A stretch of DNA of 64,000 bases from Halalkalibacter hemicellulosilyticusJCM 9152 (GTDB taxonomy: Bacteria; Bacillota; Bacilli; Bacillales; Bacillaceae_D), in NCBI RefSeq assembly GCF_000513115.1, contig NZ_BAUU01000007.1, forward strand, positions 93,911 to 157,910, in the 5' to 3' direction. This document shows, piece by piece, positions 10,312-18,869 of this stretch. The first letter of the stretch is position 1. Each line of letters begins with the position of its first letter. The notes under the pieces are model-generated. The model saw only the letters and a list, made by a program, of their open reading frames with translations, did no database searches and was not told the origin of the DNA. The position numbers and the translations under genes were made by a program.

Positions 10312-10956
10312 ATGGTCAAAATAGAGCTTTCCAATCGTCAACTGGAAATTATTGAAATATTAAAAAAGCACGAGCCTATTACAGCAGAGCAAATAGCAGA
10401 GTTGTTAGGGGTAAGTCGCGCAACATTAAGGTCAGATTTAGCGGTCCTCGTTATGACTGGCTATTTAAATGCAAAACCTAAGGTTGGTTATTTTCTTGGA
10501 ACAACTGCTCAAAGCGATGGAAATATTAAAAATCGCTTAAATGAGATCAAGGTTAAGGATATACAAGGGCTACCGGTTGTTATTCAGAAAACGACGACAG
10601 TGCAGGATGCTGTTGTTTCGTTATTTATTGAGAATGTAGGCTCGCTATTAGTCGTAGATGAAGACGGGTTATTAGAAGGGATTGTAAGCCGGAAAGACTT
10701 ATTAAAAGTCACATTAGGAAATGCTAATGCCTTAACGATACCGGTTGATATGGTTATGACTCGTCACTCGAAAGTTGTGATCATTACACCAGAGGAATCC
10801 TTAATTGAAGCAGCAAGAAAAATGATTCATACTGAGGTTGATGGTTTACCTGTTGTTCAATTTAAAGATGGAGACAAAGAAAAAAAGCAAGTTGTTGGGA
10901 GAATTACTAAGACTAATTTAACGAAGGTACTATTAGAATTAGCGACTGAAGCCTAG
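10312..10956 (+). CDS. ccpN: CcpN-type transcriptional repressor of gluconeogenesis
   Basis: 214 aa: an N-terminal winged helix-turn-helix (about 4-62, recognition helix SRATLRSDLAVL) followed by a pair of CBS domains (about 75-210). This layout and the C-terminal motif are those of Bacillus CcpN (YqzB). CcpN represses gapB, pckA and the sRNA gene sr1 during growth on glucose by sensing ATP/ADP through its CBS pair. AGGGG directly abuts the only possible ATG, which is unusually close spacing. yqfL follows 11 nt later, the order known from B. subtilis. Confidence 0.92.
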   Translation: MVKIELSNRQLEIIEILKKHEPITAEQIAELLGVSRATLRSDLAVLVMTGYLNAKPKVGYFLGTTAQSDGNIKNRLNEIKVKDIQGLPVVIQKTTTVQDAVVSLFIENVGSLLVVDEDGLLEGIVSRKDLLKVTLGNANALTIPVDMVMTRHSKVVIITPEESLIEAARKMIHTEVDGLPVVQFKDGDKEKKQVVGRITKTNLTKVLLELATEA

Positions 10957-10967
10957 GGGGATTCATA

Positions 10968-11780
10968 GTGGGAGAGACTCAGCAAAAACCAATTATATAT
11001 GTTTGTTCAGATGCTGTTGGAGAAACAGCAGAAGCTGTTGCAAGAGCAACGATTCGCCAATTTTCTAGTAATACAATTGAAATTAAACGGTTCGGCCATA
11101 TTCAATCTGATGAGGAGATTGTGAAAATAGTAAATCAAGCAGTTGCAACTACTGGAATTATTGCCTATACGCTCGTACAGCCGGAATTGCGTGAAGTAAT
11201 GAAGCAAGAGGCGATTGCGAATGGAGTTCGAGCCGTTGATGTAATGGGGCCACTTATGCAAGCGTATATTGATACATATAACGATTCGCCAAAACAAGAA
11301 CCAGGTTTGCGCCAAGTACTCGATGATGAATATTTTAGGCGTATTGAAGCAGTAGAATTTGCTGTTAAGTATGATGATGGTAAGGATGTTCGTGGTCTCT
11401 TATTGGCAGATGTTGTACTTATTGGTGTTTCACGAACGTCTAAAACACCCCTTAGTATTTTCATGGCTCACAAAGGATACAAGGTAGCCAATTTACCGAT
11501 TTTGCCAACTGTACAACTCCCCAATGAAATATATGAAGCAACAACGAGTAAGCTAGTTGTTGGCTTAACGATTGACCCTGAACATTTATTAAAAATTCGC
11601 AAAGAGCGCTTAAAGTCATTAGGGCTGCCAAATGAATCCTCCTATGCAGCCTTAGATCATATTAAAGAAGAGCTTAGGCGAGCTGACTCAATTATGCGCC
11701 AGTTGAAATGCCCTGTTATTAACGTATCCGATCGATCGATTGAAGAAACAGCTAGTATTATTATGGAATACTTAACGTAA
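10968..11780 (+). CDS. yqfL: Pyruvate,phosphate dikinase / PEP synthase regulatory protein (DUF299, YqfL)
   Basis: 270 aa, GTG start after AGGGGG. It has the PDRP/PSRP signature: N-terminal YVCSDAVGETAEAVARA and the nucleotide-binding GVSRTSKTPLS at about 153-163. These proteins are ADP-dependent Ser/Thr kinases and Pi-dependent phosphorylases that switch PPDK or PEP synthase off and on. It forms an operon with ccpN; in B. subtilis YqfL also modulates CcpN output. The pair therefore controls the pyruvate-PEP node. The target dikinase is not in the window. Confidence 0.92.
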   Translation: MGETQQKPIIYVCSDAVGETAEAVARATIRQFSSNTIEIKRFGHIQSDEEIVKIVNQAVATTGIIAYTLVQPELREVMKQEAIANGVRAVDVMGPLMQAYIDTYNDSPKQEPGLRQVLDDEYFRRIEAVEFAVKYDDGKDVRGLLLADVVLIGVSRTSKTPLSIFMAHKGYKVANLPILPTVQLPNEIYEATTSKLVVGLTIDPEHLLKIRKERLKSLGLPNESSYAALDHIKEELRRADSIMRQLKCPVINVSDRSIEETASIIMEYLT

Positions 11781-11785
11781 GAAGG

Positions 11786-11833
11786 GAATCTGTTCCAAAA
11801 GGTCAAATTACACCTTTGGAGCAGATCTTTTTT
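11786..11833 (+). terminator. Terminator after yqfL
   Basis: ATCTGTTCCAAAAGGT pairs with ACCTTTGGAGCAGAT (one bulge, one wobble) and is followed by CTTTTTT. Confidence 0.85.
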
Positions 11834-11865
11834 GATTGATCAAGCGTAGTTATAAAGTGCTGTTA

Positions 11866-12003
11866 TTAAGGTGCACCATGAATGCTTGGTAATTTTTGAT
11901 TATTTCCTCCTGTCCCATTTGGTCCTTCTACAATTGTCATTACGGCTAATCCAATTAAAATTAAAATAGAACCCACCAATAAAACAGTTTTTGTTTTTTT
12001 CAT
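11866..12003 (-). CDS. 45-aa single-pass membrane peptide
   Basis: This short gene was found by reading the minus strand: ATG at 12003-12001, stop TAA at 11868-11866, 45 aa. AAGGAGG lies 10 nt upstream. The peptide is MKKTKTVLLVGSILILIG, then LAVMTIVEG and a Gly/Asn-rich tail ending HGAP. A basic start plus a 20-residue hydrophobic stretch predicts one membrane helix or an uncleaved signal sequence. It is divergent from the MocR gene and converges on the yqfL terminator. I do not recognise the family; the strong Shine-Dalgarno is the main evidence that it is real. Confidence 0.6.
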   Translation of the reverse strand: MKKTKTVLLVGSILILIGLAVMTIVEGPNGTGGNNQKLPSIHGAP

Positions 12004-12148
12004 TTTTAACTTTCCTCCTTAATAAGATGCTATGCTTAAGGAAATGATGACTACCATTTCTGAAGCAAAGGCATTGAATTTTTTCAAGTGTAGATGTCTA
12101 CTTGTATAACAGTAAAGGTTGATTTATAACAGTTGGTGAGGGATTCAT

Positions 12149-13609
12149 ATGCACATTCATTTAAAAAGGACGAGTCAATCGACGTTAACTGATCAAATTG
12201 TTCAAGCATTCGAAGATCGAATACGCTCGGGGTTGTTGAAGCCTCATACTAAAATGCCATCATTACGAAATTTGTCTAAACAGTTAGGCGTTAGTTTAGT
12301 TACGTGTAGTAAGGCTTACGAAAGATTGGAACGGAAACGACTAATTACTCGAATTCATGGCAAAGGATGCTATGTATTAGTGGAGTCAACTAAGAAAATA
12401 GAAGATAACTCCGACCTAAATTGGCAACTAACAATAGTTGATTATTTACCAAGAGCTCAAATGCTTAAGAATTTCCAAGCGGGATTTCAAGAAGCTGACA
12501 GTTCGATTCGTTTTCCTTTTCATGTATCAGCTATTAACGAGAAGTTGTTACCAACGTATGAAATCGTTCGAGAAATTAAAAAAACTGATCAAACGGCCTT
12601 ATCTAAGTACAGTCCGTTCCAAGGTGATATGGATCTGAGAAGTGAATTTGTCAATTACTTCAAACGAGAGGGTATGAATGTAGCGGTTGATCAAGTTTTA
12701 ACGGTTAGTGGTTCTCAGCAAGGGATTGATTTAGTAGCGAGGACGTTTATTGGTGCAGGTGATGTTGTTTATGTTGAAGCACCTACTTATGCTGGAGCTA
12801 TTGATATTTTTTTGAGTCGTGGAGCAAAAATCATAACAGTTCCAGTGAATGAGGAAGGATTAAGATTGGATTTATTAACAAAACTATGTGATCAACATCC
12901 ACCAAAGTTAATTTATACAGTTCCAACCTTTCAAAATCCTACAGGGGCTGTGATGAGTATGCCTAAGCGAAAGCATTTACTAGAAATTGCAGAGGCATAC
13001 CATACAATTATTCTGGAGGATGACACATTTAGTGATATGTATTTTACAGAAAAGCCTCCGAAGTCGATATATTCATTGGATACTGCGGGACATGTCATTC
13101 ACTCTAAAACATTTAGCAAAGTGTTAGCACCGTCATGTCGGATTTCAGCCTTGATAGCTAAAGGCTCGTTTATGAATCGATTACTAGCAGCGAAATCTAT
13201 AACGGATTTAGGGAGTCCGTTATTAACGCAGAGAGCGGTTTTGCCTTATTTAAAGTCTAATAGAATGGAAAAACAACTAGAAGAATTACGTTTGAATTTG
13301 AAAAAAAGGTGTGAATTAGTACAGACCATGTTAGAGAAATATGCGCCTCCAAATATTTCATGGACACACCCATCTGGAGGATTAAACATTTGGGTAACAT
13401 TACCGAAATGGGTTGATACAGATGAACTATTGAAATTAGCTGTAAGAAAAAAACTTGCTTTTTTACCTGGGTCTGTAAGTTATGCGGGAGAGGCAAACTA
13501 TAATGAACTAAGGATTTGTTTTGCTTTTTTGCATGATTCCTTGATTGAAGAAGGGATTATGATCCTTTGTGAATTAATTAGTCAATATTTAGAGAGCAGA
13601 CCATTTTAG
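12149..13609 (+). CDS. MocR/GntR-type regulator with aminotransferase domain
   Basis: 486 aa. The N-terminal GntR winged helix is at about 8-75 (MPSLRNLSKQLGVSLVTCSK). The rest is a class-I aminotransferase fold with the PLP-binding SKTFSK motif (Lys324) and NPTG at about 273. MocR proteins regulate PLP, GABA, taurine, ectoine or amino-acid genes; the effector cannot be told here. The ATG follows GAGGG. A 45-aa membrane peptide lies divergently upstream. It could also be annotated simply as a PLP-dependent aminotransferase, but the DNA-binding domain argues for a regulator. Confidence 0.9.
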   Translation: MHIHLKRTSQSTLTDQIVQAFEDRIRSGLLKPHTKMPSLRNLSKQLGVSLVTCSKAYERLERKRLITRIHGKGCYVLVESTKKIEDNSDLNWQLTIVDYLPRAQMLKNFQAGFQEADSSIRFPFHVSAINEKLLPTYEIVREIKKTDQTALSKYSPFQGDMDLRSEFVNYFKREGMNVAVDQVLTVSGSQQGIDLVARTFIGAGDVVYVEAPTYAGAIDIFLSRGAKIITVPVNEEGLRLDLLTKLCDQHPPKLIYTVPTFQNPTGAVMSMPKRKHLLEIAEAYHTIILEDDTFSDMYFTEKPPKSIYSLDTAGHVIHSKTFSKVLAPSCRISALIAKGSFMNRLLAAKSITDLGSPLLTQRAVLPYLKSNRMEKQLEELRLNLKKRCELVQTMLEKYAPPNISWTHPSGGLNIWVTLPKWVDTDELLKLAVRKKLAFLPGSVSYAGEANYNELRICFAFLHDSLIEEGIMILCELISQYLESRPF

Positions 13610-13693
13610 AGTGGAATTCCGATACACTAAAAACACATACTAATAACGTATTTTTGAATGAATAAATGTACAGTACTATTTTTGTAAGACTAG

Positions 13694-13722
13694 TTGTAAT
13701 TGTCGATGTTTGCAATTATAAT
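13694..13722 (+). promoter_or_regulatory. Sigma-A promoter candidate for glpP
   Basis: TTGTAA (13694-13699) and TATAAT (13717-13722) are separated by exactly 17 bp. A transcript starting near 13730 would run through repeat element A before reaching glpP, giving a leader of about 410 nt. Confidence 0.55.
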
Positions 13723-13769
13723 AATGTACAAAGTTAATAGTAGTGTTGAGATTTAGAGAATGATAATAA

Positions 13770-13948
13770 GGGCACTGAAAAAGTTTGATTTTTAACTTTT
13801 TCAGTGCCCTTTAAGCAATGTACGAACTTGTCTATTTTGAAAAGCTTGATACGAGTGGTTTTTCAGTATCAAGCGAGCAGCGAGTGAAGCAATTGATAGA
13901 CTAATTAAAGGTACCGAACAAGTTGATTTATCCTTTTTTAGTGTCTTC
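13770..13948 (+). repeat. Three-hairpin repeat element, copy A
   Basis: About 179 bp, homologous to the copies at 48231-48416 and, inverted, 56811-56991. The left hairpin pairs GGGCACTGAAAAAGTT with AACTTTTTCAGTGCCC; a central hairpin pairs GCTTGATA with TATCAAGC; the right hairpin is degenerate (GGTACCGAAC...TTTTTTAGTGTC). It has no coding potential and no clear flanking duplication, so it is probably an old insertion. It lies between the candidate glpP promoter and the glpP start. Confidence 0.75.
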
Positions 13949-14139
13949 CGCGTAGTCCTTGTCTCCGTGCTTTCTTTAAGCGCAATCATTTATAAATGGC
14001 GCAGAAATCTAATTAAGAAAGACGGAAGAGGATTTAGAGAAGAGCGACGTCCTTCTTATGTTTCACGTTTCACTTTCATCATAGATCAAGCCTTTTGTAA
14101 TTGCTCAGCACGACTCATAAAAGAAAGGATGTGGATGCC
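13949..14139 (+). other. glpP leader, no gene seen
   Basis: About 190 bp between element A and the glpP start. Short open frames here have no Shine-Dalgarno and no recognisable homology. I see no convincing second promoter. Confidence 0.4.
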
Positions 14140-14694
14140 TTGTTTGAAAATCAAAAAATCCTTCCTGCAGTTCGTAATATGAAAGATTTTGAAACGTTTT
14201 TAAAAAGTCACTATGATTATGGCGTGTTTTTGGAGCTCCATATGTCGCAAATTAAAGCGGTGTTTGAAATGGCGAAGATGAAAGAGAAAAAAATGTTTCT
14301 GCATGCGGACTTAGTACAAGGGTTGAAAAATGATGAATATGCAGCTGAATATTTATGTCAAGAAGTGGAACCGTATGGGCTCATATCCACTAAGGCTAGT
14401 GTCATATTAAAAGCTAGGCAAAAAGGGGTGAAAGCGATCCAACGTATTTTCATCCTAGACTCTAATGCGCTAAAGCGGAATATTATGTTAATACAGAAGG
14501 CACAGCCCGATTTTGTCGAAGTTCTTCCTGGTTTAATTCCGAAAGTGATTAAAGAGATTCACGTTAAGACAGCTCGCGACGTTTTTGCAGGTGGGCTTAT
14601 TGATACGGTGGATGAAGTGGAAGAGGCATTGAATGCTGGAGCAAAGGCTGTAACAACATCTAATACGAGCTTATGGCGTCACTTTCATCGTTAG
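14140..14694 (+). CDS. glpP: Glycerol-3-phosphate-responsive antiterminator
   Basis: 184 aa from the TTG at 14140 (AAAGGA about 10 nt upstream); the start MFENQKILPAVRNM matches the short N-terminus of B. subtilis GlpP. The TIM-barrel phosphate-binding protein is intact: HADLVQGLKNDEYAAEYLCQ, GLISTKASVI, VEVLPGLIPKVI, FAGGLI and the closing AVTTSNTSLW. With glycerol-3-phosphate bound, GlpP lets RNA polymerase pass a terminator in glp leaders. glpD follows directly with such a leader; the glpFK genes that usually separate them in B. subtilis are absent here. Confidence 0.93.
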   Translation: MFENQKILPAVRNMKDFETFLKSHYDYGVFLELHMSQIKAVFEMAKMKEKKMFLHADLVQGLKNDEYAAEYLCQEVEPYGLISTKASVILKARQKGVKAIQRIFILDSNALKRNIMLIQKAQPDFVEVLPGLIPKVIKEIHVKTARDVFAGGLIDTVDEVEEALNAGAKAVTTSNTSLWRHFHR

Positions 14695-14722
14695 ATATCT
14701 TTAAATGATTGCATATGTATGG

Positions 14723-14728
14723 TATACT
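14723..14728 (+). promoter_or_regulatory. -10 box of glpD
   Basis: TATACT with a weak -35 (TTTAAA at 14700-14705, 17-bp spacer). Transcription would begin about 25 nt before the leader terminator. Confidence 0.45.
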
Positions 14729-14757
14729 TATTAATAAGTTAATAGAATCGGTTGGAG

Positions 14758-14822
14758 ACAAGGAGAGACCACACTCACAATGGAAGAAATTCCTTTGTGT
14801 TTGTTGTGGTCTCTCCTTTTTT
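14758..14822 (+). promoter_or_regulatory. glpD: GlpP-controlled leader terminator of glpD
   Basis: AAGGAGAGACCACA and TGTGGTCTCTCCTT form a 14-bp stem ending in TTTTTTT, with a smaller CACAA...TTGTG stem in the loop. It sits between the -10 box and the glpD start, next to glpP, which is the arrangement of the GlpP antitermination target in Bacillus. Confidence 0.85.
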
Positions 14823-14892
14823 TGTTGAAAGAATGCGCGACTCGATTAAGAAAGAGCATGTTGCACAGGTTAAAATAAGAGGAGTGGTTTAA

Positions 14893-16545
14893 ATGCGAGT
14901 AGAATTTTCTAGTAAGAAGCGCCAAGAAATGATTCGTACAATGGGGAATCAACAATATGATTTGCTTATAATTGGAGGAGGGATTACAGGTGCTGGTATT
15001 GCACTTGATGCTGCTACACGTGGACTGTCCGTTGCTTTAGTAGACATGCAAGACTTCGCAGCAGGAACATCAAGTCGTTCTACGAAACTTGTGCATGGAG
15101 GATTACGTTATTTAAAGAACTTTGAAATAGGACTCGTTGCAGAAGTGGGGAAAGAAAGGGAAATCGTCTATGAAAATGGTCCACATGTTACAACGCCAGA
15201 GTGGATGCTTCTTCCTATTCATAAGGGAGGAACATTTGGAAAATTGACAACGTCGGTTGGACTAAGAGCGTATGATTTCCTAGCCGGAGTGAAAAAGCAA
15301 GAACGGCGTAAAATGCTAACAACAAAAGAAACATTGCAAAAGGAACCGTTGCTCAAACAAGATGGTCTTCTTGGTGGAGGTTATTATGTTGAATATAAGA
15401 CTGATGATGCTAGATTAACGATAGAAGTATTAAAGGAAGCGGTCGCATTTGGGGCACATGCGATTTCATATGCACAAGTATCGAGGTTACTGTATGATAA
15501 TGGAAAGAACATTGGGGTCGAGGTCAAGGATTTGCTTCATTCTGATCATACTTTTCAAGTGAAAGCAAAGAAAACAATTAATGCTACAGGTCCGTGGGTA
15601 GATTTAATTAGAGAGATGGATCAATCAAAAAAAGGTAAAGTGTTACGATTAACAAAAGGAGTACATTTAGTTATTGATCAAGCTCGTTTTCCATTAAAAC
15701 AAGCCGTTTATTTTGATACTTCAGATGGTCGTATGGTGTTTGCGATTCCTAGAGATGGAAAAGCATATGTCGGTACAACGGATACATTTTTTAATAAGGA
15801 TGCAAGAAATCCACCTATGACAAATGAAGATCGAGAATACATCATTCAAGCGATTAATGGAATGTTTCCTACCGTAAATATAACAGCCGAAGATATAGAA
15901 TCAAGCTGGGCAGGGGTAAGACCTCTTATTTATGAAGAAGGCAAAGATCCTTCTGAGATTTCACGTAAGGATGAGGTGTGGCATTCTGAATCAGGTTTAA
16001 TGACGATCGCAGGTGGAAAGCTAACAGGTTATCGAAAGATGGCAGAAACAGTAGTGGATCAAGCAATAAAAGACTTGGATCAAGATTATCCACCATCAAA
16101 TACGAAGAAGCTTCCGATTTCTGGCGGACATGTCGGTGGTTCTAAAGGTTTTGAGGAATTTGCCAAGGAAGCGATTCAGTATGCTCAAAATGAAGGATTG
16201 ACGAAGCAGCAAGCAAGATATTTAGTTCAATTATTCGGTTCAAACGTGACAACAGTGATTGATCTGAAGAGAACTCTCAAAAATGAAGAGCGTTTTGGTT
16301 TACCAGATGAATTATTTCTTGCTCTCCATTATGCTATGAATCATGAAATGGTCGTAAAACCGGAGGATTTCTTTATTAGACGTACGGGGCTGCTCTATTT
16401 TAATTTGCGCTTAGTTGAACAATGGAAAGAGGGTGTGATTGAGTGTATGGCTCATTCGTTACAATGGACACGAGATCAAAAGGAAAGCTATACGCTAGAG
16501 CTGACGAATCATATTCATCAAGCTGTTACACCAATGAAAGAATAA
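14893..16545 (+). CDS. glpD: Aerobic glycerol-3-phosphate dehydrogenase
   Basis: 550 aa, ATG after AGAGGAG. The FAD-binding Rossmann motif [21 protein letters not shown] is near residues 25-45, followed by the family motif [15 protein letters not shown]. The C-terminal DAO_C domain carries [10 protein letters not shown]. This is the membrane-associated flavoenzyme that oxidises glycerol-3-phosphate to DHAP and passes electrons to menaquinone. Expression should depend on GlpP through the terminator at 14758-14822. It converges with lctP across a repeat-rich 480-bp spacer. Confidence 0.97.
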   Translation: MRVEFSSKKRQEMIRTMGNQQYDLLIIGGGITGAGIALDAATRGLSVALVDMQDFAAGTSSRSTKLVHGGLRYLKNFEIGLVAEVGKEREIVYENGPHVTTPEWMLLPIHKGGTFGKLTTSVGLRAYDFLAGVKKQERRKMLTTKETLQKEPLLKQDGLLGGGYYVEYKTDDARLTIEVLKEAVAFGAHAISYAQVSRLLYDNGKNIGVEVKDLLHSDHTFQVKAKKTINATGPWVDLIREMDQSKKGKVLRLTKGVHLVIDQARFPLKQAVYFDTSDGRMVFAIPRDGKAYVGTTDTFFNKDARNPPMTNEDREYIIQAINGMFPTVNITAEDIESSWAGVRPLIYEEGKDPSEISRKDEVWHSESGLMTIAGGKLTGYRKMAETVVDQAIKDLDQDYPPSNTKKLPISGGHVGGSKGFEEFAKEAIQYAQNEGLTKQQARYLVQLFGSNVTTVIDLKRTLKNEERFGLPDELFLALHYAMNHEMVVKPEDFFIRRTGLLYFNLRLVEQWKEGVIECMAHSLQWTRDQKESYTLELTNHIHQAVTPMKE

Positions 16546-16808
16546 TTGGATAAACGAGGGTGGGACAAAAGTATTTTAAGAAATGAGAAGCCGAACAAAT
16601 CTACTATGCGTTATAAATGTTCGAATTCTCAGATGAACACTTTTGTTATGTTCCAACACCTTAACGCGAGACGCATTTCGTTTATTGTGAAAAATTAGCT
16701 ATTTTTATAGTGGCTCTGAATGATGGATTATTCTCATAGTGAAATGGAGCGGAAGCCACTCGACTCCTGCGGGAAATAGAGGCTCGGCACCTCCCCGCGG
16801 AAAGCGAG

Positions 16809-16850
16809 GAAGTCACTGAAAAAGTGATATCGCACTTTTTCAGTGGCCTC
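16809..16850. mobile_element. Solo 42-bp hairpin insert with 9-bp target duplication
   Basis: The insert is a near-palindrome (GTCACTGAAAAAGTG paired with CACTTTTTCAGTGGC). It is bracketed by identical 9-bp direct repeats GAAAGCGAG at 16800-16808 and 16851-16859. Removing the insert and one repeat restores a continuous CGCGGAAAGCGAGTGG, the form expected for the surrounding repeat. Confidence 0.75.
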
Positions 16851-16930
16851 GAAAGCGAGTGGCTGGAGCGCAATTGAACGAACCTGTGGCGGCTACATAT
16901 TCCGTAAAATGGAGAGCGCCAAAATCATGA

Positions 16931-16976
16931 AAGCCGGTGAAATTTTACGACAAGTAAAATTCACCGGCTTTTCATT
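16931..16976. terminator. Bidirectional terminator between glpD and lctP
   Basis: AAGCCGGTGAAATTTTAC (16931-16948) pairs with GTAAAATTCACCGGCTT (16954-16970), one bulge, 5-nt loop, followed by TTCATTT. It can serve both convergent genes. Confidence 0.75.
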
Positions 16977-17023
16977 TCAGAGGAGGTATTGTCCCAACCT
17001 CGTTCTTAGGTTACTGACTTCTC

Positions 17024-18686
17024 TTAGAAAATAAGAATATAAAGAAAGCCAACCACTCCAGCCAAGCTCGCATAAAAGAGCATCGGTAAAATGGTTAATC
17101 GAATAATGGTTCCTTCTTTACCGATTAATCCTACAACGGAAGCTGCTGCGACTACATTTAGTACACAAATCATATTTCCAGCATTAGCGCCTAATACTTG
17201 AAGAGCAAGAATTCGTTCAGGAGGCAGTGCTAATTGATCCGCAACTGAAAATTGTAAAAGGGAAAACATCATATTACTGAATGTAGCGCTTCCTGAAATA
17301 AATGAGCCAAGTGCACCAATAAAAGGAGCTACTAGTGGCCAACTATTACCTAAATAATATGCAGCTTGATTAGCAAGTTCTATCGGCATACTAACCAACT
17401 CGGCATTATTGACTCCCGAATTAATAAAAATTCTTACCATAGGAACAGCAGTAAAAAGTGTAACAGCACTTCCAATTAACATGCCACTGGATTGTTTAAC
17501 GGCTCGAACCATCATCAACCGATTCATTTGATGAAGAAAGAATGTCAGAATTACAACGATAAGAAAAATCGTACCAGGTAAATAGAGTGGCGAGAATGTT
17601 GCACTAATAGATGTCCCAAGAATATTCGACCAGCCTATAACAACTCCTTCAAGCCAAGATTTAAAAGGGAATACTTCAAGTCTTGTTAGAACGAGTAGGA
17701 ATCCGAGAGCTAAATAAGGAATCCAAGCTAACCACAAAGGAAGTGACCTCGAGTGGCCTTCCTCTGTTTTTAATACAATGGAACCGAGCCACTCTTTATT
17801 CCAATGTTCTTTTTTATCAAAATCCCAATCTTCTTCTGGGAGAAACCAGCCTTTTTTTATGGCTAATAAGACAATGAACAATCCAATAAGCCCACCAAAG
17901 ATAGAAGGGAATTCAGGACCAACAAACGTCGCAACTAATAATGCAGGAAATGTAAAACTAATACCTGCAAACAAAGCAAACTTCCACACTTTAAGTCCTT
18001 CTAGCCAGGATCGATTCTTTCCAAAAAAGCGGGTTAACATCATCACTAATACAAGTGGCATTAACGTACCGATGATAACGTCAATTTGCATGACCTGTGA
18101 AGCGATTATTCGCAAATAACTAGAGAGAAGCTTCGGTTATATAACTGTTAGTGATCGCGGCCAACTGTGAGCCCTCTTGTAACCCTTGACCGACACCTAC
18201 AATTACAGGCGTTCCAACAGCACCAAAAGAAACAGGACTACTATCAGCGATTAGAGCAAGTGAAACAGCTGCCAATGGAGGGAAACCCAGTGCAACAAGA
18301 AGAGGAGCGCCAATTGCGGCAGGAGTACCAAATCCGGCTGCGCCTTCAATGAAGGCTCCGAATAGCCAAGCAATTAATATAAGCTGAATCCTGCGATCTT
18401 GACTAATGCCAAAAAAACTATTTCGAATCGCATCAATGGCTTTGCTTTCTTTAAGAGTATTAAGTAGTAAAATAGCTCCGAAAATAATGTATAAGATCGA
18501 TATGCCGATTAAAACCCCTTCAATGGCTGATGCTACAAGTTGCACGAAAGGAACTTTCCAATAAAAATAAGCAATTAAAGCGGTAAAAAGTAAACTAATT
18601 GGCATAGCTTTTATTGCAGGCATTCTCAATACAATTAATAATAATAATACGATGGCAATTGGAGATAGTGCTATTAAAGTAGTCAT
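17024..18686 (-). pseudogene. lctP: L-lactate permease, frameshifted
   Basis: Two adjacent frames on the minus strand together make one LctP/LldP-family permease. The N-terminal 188 codons (18686-18120) contain the signature [21 protein letters not shown] and end at a TAG; the C-terminal part resumes at about 18118. Restoring one TC unit in the TCTCTC run (18122-18127 on the plus strand) gives a continuous protein of about 554 aa, the usual length, joining TEAS to [14 protein letters not shown]. It would import L-lactate with H+ or Na+ and so supply LutABC (29-32 kb). A dinucleotide contraction could be phase variation, a real null, or a sequence error. Confidence 0.85.
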
Positions 18687-18869
18687 TTTTCATCACCTTT
18701 CAGTTAACATCATCGCCTGTTACATATAGTATACTATGATTTGCTCAATATTTCACAAACTTATTTGAGAAAAAATGGCTAAATGGTGACAAAGCAAGAC
18801 TATTTTTGTTTACTCAATTTTAATGATGATTGGAAAGGATACTAAGTGACTAGCATCCTTTATAACGGA

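Larger units (their letters stand above)
16555..17002. repeat. Composite inverted repeat between glpD and lctP
   Basis: The ends CGAGGGTGGGACAAAA (16555-16570) and TATTGTCCCAACCTCG (16987-17002) are inverted repeats. Inside, in order: a segment (to about 16602) that recurs at the right end of the window (63879-63925); a GC-rich block 16741-16870 of the CTTTCCGCGG...GAGCCTC type also seen at 63967-64000; a 42-bp hairpin inserted into that block (16809-16850); and a strong terminator hairpin (16931-16970). No gene is seen in the 478 bp between the two stop codons. Confidence 0.7.

Noticed and set aside
13967..14182. 71-aa frame before glpP
   Set aside because: It runs into glpP in another frame, has no ribosome site and its sequence is not protein-like.
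14709..14728. TTGCAT...TATACT as a paired promoter of glpD
   Set aside because: Spacing is only 8 bp; the -10 is kept but paired with a weak TTTAAA at the right distance.
17683..18119. Plus-strand frames antisense to lctP
   Set aside because: Complement of a conserved membrane protein; no start signals.
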